From Candidatus Aminicenantes bacterium UBA647 (GTDB taxonomy: Bacteria > Acidobacteriota > Aminicenantia > UBA2199), in assembly GCA_002299555.1 (NCBI GenBank), contig DBOL01000030.1, forward strand, positions 1-29,622: 29,622 nucleotides of DNA, read 5' to 3'. This document shows positions 25,122-29,622 of this stretch, in pieces. The notes beneath the pieces were generated by a model. It was not told where the DNA came from and made no database searches. It worked only from the letters and a program-made list of their open reading frames with translations. Each line of letters starts with the position of its first letter. Position 1 is the first letter of the stretch. Made by a program: the position numbers and the translations under genes.

Positions 25122-25999
25122 AATATTTCAACAGCCCTCAGTTTTGCCGATCTGGAAGGGTTATTCAGCATGACCTCCTCATCTGTAGGCTTCATCGGGA
25201 ATGGTTTTATCAGTTCCGCGATCCCTGAATTTTTCAACTTCCGGAACACCTCTTTTATCATTCTGTCTTCAAGAGAATGGAAAGTCAGGAATACGATCCT
25301 TGCACCTTTTTTAAGATTTCCGGAAAGAGTTTCAATAAACTCACTGATCCCTCCCAGCTCATCATTAACATAGATCCTCAAAGCCTGAAATACTCTGGCT
25401 GCAGGATGCGTTCTACCTCTCTTTGGCCTCCATCCGAAAAAATCTTCTGTTATCTTTCTCAATTGTTCTGATGTGTCGATCGCTCCGAAAAGCCTCCGCT
25501 CTATGATCCGTTTTGCAAAACCTTTTGCATTCCTGATCTCACCATATTTTTCAAAGATCTCGGAGAGCTCCTTTTCAGTGAATTTATTTACGACCTCATG
25601 AGCTGAGATCCCTTTTCCGATCTCTTTTCTCATGTCAAGTCTCGAATCCTCTGAATGGGAAAATCCTCTGCCAGATGACTTTATCTGATATACTGAAAGT
25701 CCAGGATCTACAAGAACTCCGGAGATCCTGTCCCATTCAACCCCATCAATTTCGAATATACGTGTAAACCGTGTCAGGATAAATCTGACCCTGTCACCAT
25801 ATGAAGCCATGTTTACTTTCGCCATTTCTATGCTCTCACTGTCAGCATCAATTGCAATCAATTCAGACCCGGGGAATTCATCAAGGATAAGAGATGCGTG
25901 ACCACCCATCCCAACTGTACAGTCAAGAAAAAGATCTCCGTCTGAATCTCTCAGAACAGAGATCACTTCATTATTCATCACCGGATAGTGGGAGTTCAT
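25118..25999 (-). CDS. rsmH: 16S rRNA (cytosine(1402)-N(4))-methyltransferase
   Basis: RsmH (formerly MraW) methylates C1402 in the ribosomal P site using SAM. The 293-residue protein opens HYPVMNNEVISVL, then has the SAM site DCTVGMGGHASLIL and LIAIDADSESIEMAK, and further family blocks GVLVDPGLSVYQIKSSGRGF, RRLFGAIDTSEQLRKI, HPAARVFQALRIYVNDELG and IVFLTFHSLEDRMIKEVF. It ends NPSRSAKLRAVEIL as usual. The LDPGLS-like segment reads VDPGLS where many homologues have DLGVSS. The start overlaps the end of mraZ by 29 bp, with GAGG about ten bases upstream. Confidence 0.96.
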   Translation of the reverse strand: MNSHYPVMNNEVISVLRDSDGDLFLDCTVGMGGHASLILDEFPGSELIAIDADSESIEMAKVNMASYGDRVRFILTRFTRIFEIDGVEWDRISGVLVDPGLSVYQIKSSGRGFSHSEDSRLDMRKEIGKGISAHEVVNKFTEKELSEIFEKYGEIRNAKGFAKRIIERRLFGAIDTSEQLRKITEDFFGWRPKRGRTHPAARVFQALRIYVNDELGGISEFIETLSGNLKKGARIVFLTFHSLEDRMIKEVFRKLKNSGIAELIKPFPMKPTDEEVMLNNPSRSAKLRAVEIL

Positions 26000-26462
26000 T
26001 GTTCAATAACCTCGAAATCTCATCCATTTCACTATCTGAAAAACTTTTTGAAGCATATTTTTCCTCAAATACTTCACTATTCCAGATAGCTATATGATCG
26101 ATCTGCCCTATAACGAGCACACTGTCCTTTAACTTTATCTTGTCTCGGAGATCGGGTGGAATCAATATTCGCCCTTTAGGATCAAGCTCTGACTCCGTTC
26201 CCCAATATCCTGTGACTCTTACAAAATCTTCAACTTTTCTCGTCCGCAATTGTATTTTCCCTATATTTTGTTCTATAATTTCCCATATATGAAGTGGATA
26301 AAAAAGAATGTGGTCATCGTTTGCGGATGTGAGGTAGACCTCGCTTCCGAATTGGGTTTCCAGGATAGTTCTGTAGCGGGAGGGGACTATTATTCGCCCC
26401 CTGTCATCTATTTTTAGGGTATAACTACCCCTGAATCGCCTATTCATCCCATTTTGTCCCAT
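25971..26462 (-). CDS. mraZ: Transcriptional regulator MraZ
   Basis: The 163-residue DNA-binding protein represses or tunes the dcw operon it heads. It contains the two MraZ/SpoVT-AbrB-like repeats: RGSYTLKIDDRGRIIVPSRY near residues 10-29 and TESELDPKGRILIPPDLRD near 89-107. The family's 'DxKGRI.iP..fR' core is present in both. The ATG at 26462 lies inside the second of three TGGGA operator repeats; an in-frame ATG at 26447 would shorten the protein by five residues and still keep RFRGSY. Ribosome-site evidence is weak for both. Self-regulation through these repeats is strongly suggested by sequence. Confidence 0.95.
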   Translation of the reverse strand: MGQNGMNRRFRGSYTLKIDDRGRIIVPSRYRTILETQFGSEVYLTSANDDHILFYPLHIWEIIEQNIGKIQLRTRKVEDFVRVTGYWGTESELDPKGRILIPPDLRDKIKLKDSVLVIGQIDHIAIWNSEVFEEKYASKSFSDSEMDEISRLLNNELPLSGDE

Positions 26463-26471
26463 TTCTTCCCA
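26447..26471 (-). promoter_or_regulatory. MraZ operator: three TGGGA direct repeats
   Basis: On the minus strand three TGGGA boxes occupy 26471-26467, 26461-26457 and 26451-26447, each separated by exactly five bases (AGAAA, CAAAA). MraZ is known to bind TGGGN repeats with five-base spacing in front of mraZ. The array lies just downstream of the predicted promoter and covers the mraZ start codon, so binding could block transcription initiation or early elongation. Confidence 0.85.
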
Positions 26472-26475
26472 TTCA

Positions 26476-26504
26476 TCTTAATATATATATACTTTAAATG
26501 TCAA
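26476..26504 (-). promoter_or_regulatory. Predicted dcw operon promoter (Pmra)
   Basis: A perfect TTGACA lies at 26504-26499 on the minus strand, preceded by a T-rich stretch. The -10 is less clear in the TA repeat that follows: TATTAA at 26483-26478 (15-bp spacing) or TTAAGA at 26481-26476 (17-bp spacing). Either start would put the three TGGGA boxes within the first bases of the transcript. No other convincing promoter is seen in the minus-strand run. Confidence 0.6.
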
Positions 26505-26512
26505 GAAATATC

Positions 26513-26560
26513 AAAAAAAAATCACTTTTTTTTTAATAAAAAAAAAAAATTCAAAAAAAA
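26513..26560. promoter_or_regulatory. A/T-tract block between the divergent dcw and nrdJ promoters
   Basis: Four homopolymer tracts follow each other: A9 (26513-26521), T9 (26526-26534), A12 (26538-26549) and A8 (26553-26560), with centres about 13 bp apart. The block fills the space between the two -35 boxes. The end tracts sit where UP elements would contact the RNA polymerase alpha subunit, one for each promoter. It could also bend DNA or bind an H-NS-like protein; this is inference. Confidence 0.45.
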
Positions 26561-26563
26561 GAG

Positions 26564-26592
26564 TTGACACACCATATGTAGTGTTTTAAAAT
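26564..26592 (+). promoter_or_regulatory. Sigma70-type promoter of nrdJ
   Basis: TTGACA (26564-26569) and TAAAAT (26587-26592) are separated by exactly 17 bp, with an A8 tract just upstream. The predicted start is near 26599, giving a leader of about 27 bases. The spacer is occupied by the first NrdR-box-like palindrome. Confidence 0.75.
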
Positions 26593-26615
26593 TTTCTGGT
26601 AACTATATATACCAG
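26569..26615 (+). promoter_or_regulatory. Tandem NrdR-box-like operators
   Basis: Box 1 (26569-26584, ACACCATATGTAGTGT) matches the NrdR consensus acaCwATATaTwGtgt at 14 of 16 positions and is a near-palindrome. Box 2 (26600-26615, TAACTATATATACCAG) keeps the core CTATATATA but has a poor right arm. Their centres are 31 bp apart with 15 bp between them, the spacing known for paired NrdR boxes. Box 1 overlaps the promoter spacer and box 2 the leader, consistent with repression by dATP/ATP-loaded NrdR. Confidence 0.7.
26596..26615 (+). other. Small inverted repeat touching the nrdJ ribosome site
   Basis: CTGGTA (26596-26601) and TACCAG (26610-26615) can pair over an eight-base loop. The right arm shares its last two bases with the Shine-Dalgarno AGGAGG (26614-26619), which precedes the ATG at 26626 by six bases. 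It may be a protein-binding palindrome (part of NrdR box 2) rather than an RNA hairpin. Confidence 0.4.
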
Positions 26616-26625
26616 GAGGAGATGG

Positions 26626-28710
26626 ATGGAAAATTTTTCAGAGAACGCCTTGAAAATTCTGCGGGCCAGATATTTCAAAAAAAATGCTGATGGTGAACTG
26701 ACAGAGACGAAGCCGTCCGACCTGTTCAAACGGGTTTCAAAATACATTGCAAAAGCTGAAAAAAGTGAAGATGAAAGGAAAATTTGGGAGGAAAAATTCT
26801 ATAACTCAATGATGAGCAGAGATTTCATGCCTAATTCTCCAACTCTGACGGGAGCTGACAGAGGGATGTGTCTCTCAGCCTGTTTTGTGCTTCCGATCGA
26901 AGATTCACTTGAGAAGATCTTTGAAACAGTGAAAAATGCCGCACTTGTTCACAAGGAAGGAGGAGGAACCGGATTTGATTTTTCACTCATAAGGCCACAG
27001 GGCAGTTTTGTTAAAAAAACTCAGGGCATAGCATCCGGGCCTGTTTCATTTCTTAAAGTAATAGATGCAGGGACTGAAGCTGTAAAACAGGGTGGTACCA
27101 GGCGTGGTGCAAACATGGGCGTCCTGAGAGTGGATCACCCCGATATAAAAGAGTTTATCACGATGAAAGATGACGGGAAAACTGCCTTGAACTTTAATAT
27201 TTCCGTTGCAATAACAAATGATTTTATTGAAGCAGTAAAGAATAAAACAACTTACGACCTGATAGATCCGAAAGACAATGAGGTTGTGGGGAAAATGGAT
27301 GCAGCAGAAATTATTGAATTGATCGTTGATTCAGCCTGGAGAACAGGTGATCCGGGGCTGATATTTATTGACAAAGTAAATGAGCTGAACCCGACCAGAA
27401 TGCAGGGGCCGATCAGAGCTACGAATCCCTGCGGAGAGCAGCCGCTTCACGATTATGAATCGTGTAATCTCGGATCCATTAATGTTTCAAATTTTTTCTC
27501 ATCTGACAAGGAGGATATGTTCGATTGGGAAAGATTTACTGAAATAATCCAGATGGGGATAAGATTCCTGGATGATGTTATTGATATGAACAAATATCCT
27601 TTAAAGGAAATAGATAAAATTGCCAAGAGCAATAGAAGAATAGGATTGGGAGTGATGGGCTTTGCTGACCTTCTAATTAAAAAAGGGATCAGATATGATT
27701 CAGATGAAGCGCTTGAATTCGGTAGAAAGATAGTAACTTTTCTCAGAAGTGAGGCCGAAAATACTTCCAGAGGTCTTGCAAAAGAGAGAGGCAGCTTTCC
27801 GAACATAGATCAATCGATCTACAAAGGGAAGCAGATGAGAAATGCCACTGTTCTTACGATCGCTCCAACAGGGACCATCTCCAGAATTGCCGGATGTTCA
27901 TCCAGTATCGAACCTGTATTCGCGTTCAAGATCATATCCAAGATACTGGATAGCGAAATAAAAGATTTCCATCCGCTCTATCAGAAATGGGAAAAGGAAC
28001 ATGGAGATGAAGAGGTTCCAGATTATTTTGTCTCCGCTTCTGAAATTTCCCCCGATAATCATATAAAAATGCAGGAGGTATTCCAACTGAGTGTGGACAG
28101 TGCCGTTTCAAAAACAATTAATTTTTCAAACAATGCAACAAGAGAGGATATTGCCAATGCCTATATGATGGCATTTGACCTGGGAGTGAAAGGAATTACC
28201 GTTTACAGAGATGGGTGCCGTGCAACACAAGTACTCAACCATATGGATATAGGAGCCAATCCTGAACCTATGGGAAGACCGGATTCACTCCCATCCATGA
28301 CACACAAAGTTTCAACAGGTCTGGGAAGACTCTATATAACAATATCTCACTTTAACCACAAACCCTTTGAGGTTTTCTGTTCTATCGGTAAGAGCGGATA
28401 CTCTACCATGGCCGATGCGGAAGCAATCGGAAGGCTTGCATCACTTGCACTCAGAAGCGGGATCTCAGCTGAAGAGGTTGTTAGTCAGCTTAAGGGTATC
28501 GGCGGGTCAGAACCAACCTTCCACAATGGAGCTTTGATACAGTCAATCCCTGATGCAATTGCTCAGGCTCTGGAAAAACATATTGGTGAGGTTATAACAA
28601 ACAATCAGGATATGAACTCAATAACATGCCCGATGTGCGGAGCATCATTGCCTGATGAAAAATGCCCTACATGCCCGAATTGTGCATGGACAAAATGCGG
28701 CGGAACCTGA
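26626..28710 (+). CDS. nrdJ: Class II (adenosylcobalamin-dependent) ribonucleotide reductase
   Basis: This 694-residue enzyme reduces ribonucleotides to deoxyribonucleotides using a B12-derived radical. The N-terminal part has FMPNSPTLTGADRGMCLSAC with the redox cysteine Cys86. The barrel has GGGTGFDFSLIRPQGS, TRRGANMGVLRVDHPDI, and TNPCGEQPLHDYESCNLGSI, giving thiyl-radical Cys269, Asn267, Glu271 and the second redox cysteine Cys280. It also has ATVLTIAPTGTISRIAGCSS and GVKGITVYRDGCR. The C-terminus is a zinc-ribbon-like segment (about 665-692) with CPMC, CPTC and further cysteines. No ATP-cone is evident at the N-terminus, so allosteric activity control may be lacking. AGGAGG lies six bases upstream. 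It stands alone between a regulated promoter and a strong terminator. Confidence 0.95.
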   Translation: MENFSENALKILRARYFKKNADGELTETKPSDLFKRVSKYIAKAEKSEDERKIWEEKFYNSMMSRDFMPNSPTLTGADRGMCLSACFVLPIEDSLEKIFETVKNAALVHKEGGGTGFDFSLIRPQGSFVKKTQGIASGPVSFLKVIDAGTEAVKQGGTRRGANMGVLRVDHPDIKEFITMKDDGKTALNFNISVAITNDFIEAVKNKTTYDLIDPKDNEVVGKMDAAEIIELIVDSAWRTGDPGLIFIDKVNELNPTRMQGPIRATNPCGEQPLHDYESCNLGSINVSNFFSSDKEDMFDWERFTEIIQMGIRFLDDVIDMNKYPLKEIDKIAKSNRRIGLGVMGFADLLIKKGIRYDSDEALEFGRKIVTFLRSEAENTSRGLAKERGSFPNIDQSIYKGKQMRNATVLTIAPTGTISRIAGCSSSIEPVFAFKIISKILDSEIKDFHPLYQKWEKEHGDEEVPDYFVSASEISPDNHIKMQEVFQLSVDSAVSKTINFSNNATREDIANAYMMAFDLGVKGITVYRDGCRATQVLNHMDIGANPEPMGRPDSLPSMTHKVSTGLGRLYITISHFNHKPFEVFCSIGKSGYSTMADAEAIGRLASLALRSGISAEEVVSQLKGIGGSEPTFHNGALIQSIPDAIAQALEKHIGEVITNNQDMNSITCPMCGASLPDEKCPTCPNCAWTKCGGT

Positions 28711-28739
28711 TTCGATCTAATTTATTATCAAAATAAAAA

Positions 28740-28765
28740 GGGCGGGGTAACAAGTTACCCCGCCC
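28740..28765. terminator. Bidirectional Rho-independent terminator
   Basis: A perfect 11-bp GC-rich stem, GGGCGGGGTAA and TTACCCCGCCC, encloses the tetraloop CAAG. Read on the plus strand a T-rich run (TCTTTTCT) follows shortly after; read on the minus strand the stem is followed by CTTTTTATTTT. It lies between the convergent stops of nrdJ (28710) and the minus-strand gene ending at 28813, so it can serve both. Confidence 0.9.
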
Positions 28766-28812
28766 GGTCTTTTCTATATTAAAACAACTCCTCCTGAGAA
28801 GGAGACATTTAT

Positions 28813-29622
28813 CTACTTATAATTCGTTCCCCAGGGACCCTCTACCCATATTTTAAATTCATACCAGATATGATCATTTGGGGTGACCTCCCAGCGGATC
28901 ACCGCATTCCAAACTGATTGTCCTGGTGGAAACGGAGGTTCGGGACCGGCAATGAATTCATCCTCTGAAGATAGCTCCCATTTGATCACTTCAATATTTT
29001 TTAACACCCACCCATTCTTTAGGTTTATCGTGAACATATCGGAACCGGAATCATTACCGACAACAGCCCATTCATTGGAGTGGTAGCCGCATATTGCATG
29101 ATTGTCATCAAAACCTATACTAAATCCCGCATCGGATTTATTAAATTTATTACAAGTATTCCAGTTGCCGTCTGTGCCACACTGAACACCGACCACATCC
29201 TGGGTTAAAATTTTCACATCCCGGCCTTCGAACTTGGCGCTCCACTCATTGCTCTTTTTGTTCAACATATTAACAAGAACAATTTTTACATCCTGATTCG
29301 GCTGTCCGTTGACCGATTGAGGGACATAGCCGAGCACTCTTGTATTGCTTTCCCAATTGACATTCTCCAATTGGAACTGCCCTCCGGGAAAATTCCCTTT
29401 GACCAGCACCTTCCCCTTATTCTGGAGAAAATTCTTCCCTTTTACTACAACTCTTGTTCCGGGCCTCAACGGACCCAGGGGATGATCGATGACAAATTCT
29501 ATTTTAGGGTCAAACATTCCCTTAGAGGGTTTGAATACCGGTTTTGATCCAACTTTTTTCATTACATCCGTGGGTAAATTGAACTGTGATGTACTCCCAC
29601 TTACGATCTCAAATTCATCTCC
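28813..29622 (-). CDS. IPT/TIG-like beta-sandwich protein, C-terminal part (5' end outside window)
   Basis: The frame is open from the right window edge to the stop at 28813, giving the last 269 residues of a longer protein. An ATG at 29562 exists, but coding-like sequence continues upstream of it (20 codons ending FNLPTDV), so the gene very probably starts beyond 29622. Residues after that ATG include an IPT/TIG-type strand pattern, DHPLGPLRPGTRVVVKGKNF, followed by GKVLVKGNFPGGQF and WSAKFEGRDV. The last 130 residues form a Trp-rich, beta-type region with three cysteines (VGVQCG, NTCNKF, AICGYH) that I do not recognise. It is likely extracellular or surface-attached, but the signal region is not visible. 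Function unknown. Confidence 0.55.
   Translation of the reverse strand, partial: GDEFEIVSGSTSQFNLPTDVMKKVGSKPVFKPSKGMFDPKIEFVIDHPLGPLRPGTRVVVKGKNFLQNKGKVLVKGNFPGGQFQLENVNWESNTRVLGYVPQSVNGQPNQDVKIVLVNMLNKKSNEWSAKFEGRDVKILTQDVVGVQCGTDGNWNTCNKFNKSDAGFSIGFDDNHAICGYHSNEWAVVGNDSGSDMFTINLKNGWVLKNIEVIKWELSSEDEFIAGPEPPFPPGQSVWNAVIRWEVTPNDHIWYEFKIWVEGPWGTNYK

Noticed and set aside
26480..26491. TA dinucleotide run as a meaningful microsatellite
   Set aside because: About six TA units in an AT-rich promoter region are unremarkable; treated only as part of the uncertain -10 region.
26585..26625. Cobalamin riboswitch in front of the B12-dependent reductase
   Set aside because: The leader is only about 27 bases by the predicted promoter, far too short for a B12 aptamer, and no B12-box-like motif is present.

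Overview
The window is an AT-rich, densely packed stretch of bacterial chromosome. It looks diderm: it encodes a small outer-membrane beta-barrel and a meso-diaminopimelate-type MurE. An N-terminal region like the acidobacterial 'VWFA-related' family, a DUF6677-like membrane protein and a eukaryote-like UDP-glucose dehydrogenase hint at the Acidobacteriota/Aminicenantes neighbourhood. That placement is a guess from gene content only. I see no tRNA, rRNA, CRISPR array, insertion sequence or phage gene.

Left part (1-6930): a small regulatory and envelope island. A LytTR-only protein and a Fis-HTH-only protein form a two-gene unit on the minus strand. Divergent from them lies a 920-residue membrane regulator with 14 propeller repeats, a Y_Y_Y domain, one membrane helix and a LuxR-type HTH. 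It is followed by a secreted VWFA-like protein without a recognisable metal-binding (MIDAS) motif and by an outer-membrane beta-barrel. Two small membrane proteins follow on the minus strand, apparently from a leaderless transcript.

Middle (7052-10268, plus strand): UDP-glucose 6-dehydrogenase and GlmS, which supply nucleotide-sugar precursors of the envelope.

Right-centre (10274-26462, minus strand): an uninterrupted 15-gene dcw (division and cell wall) run in the order mraZ, rsmH, ftsL-like, ftsI, murE, murF, murD, ftsW, murC, ftsQ, ftsA, ftsZ, hutI, Memo-family, DUF1643-like. Nearly all junctions overlap or touch. The two lipid-carrier steps, mraY and murG, are missing from their usual places, and the flanking genes overlap or abut there. 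Upstream of mraZ there is a TTGACA-type promoter, and three TGGGA repeats at exactly 10-bp period form a textbook MraZ operator overlapping the mraZ start codon.

Right end: divergent from mraZ is a B12-dependent ribonucleotide reductase (nrdJ). It has a strong sigma70 promoter and two NrdR-box-like palindromes whose centres are 31 bp apart. A bidirectional terminator separates it from the C-terminal part of an IPT/TIG-like protein that runs off the right edge.

Much of the window therefore serves cell-wall synthesis, division and DNA-precursor supply: GlmS feeds UDP-GlcNAc, the Mur ligases build the peptide stem, FtsW/FtsI polymerise septal wall under FtsZ/FtsA/FtsQ/FtsL, and NrdJ makes dNTPs from the divergent promoter. 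I did not find a clearly new multi-gene system. The best leads are the two operator arrays, the mraY/murG-less dcw operon with its hutI-Memo-DUF1643 tail, and the one-component propeller regulator with its neighbours.
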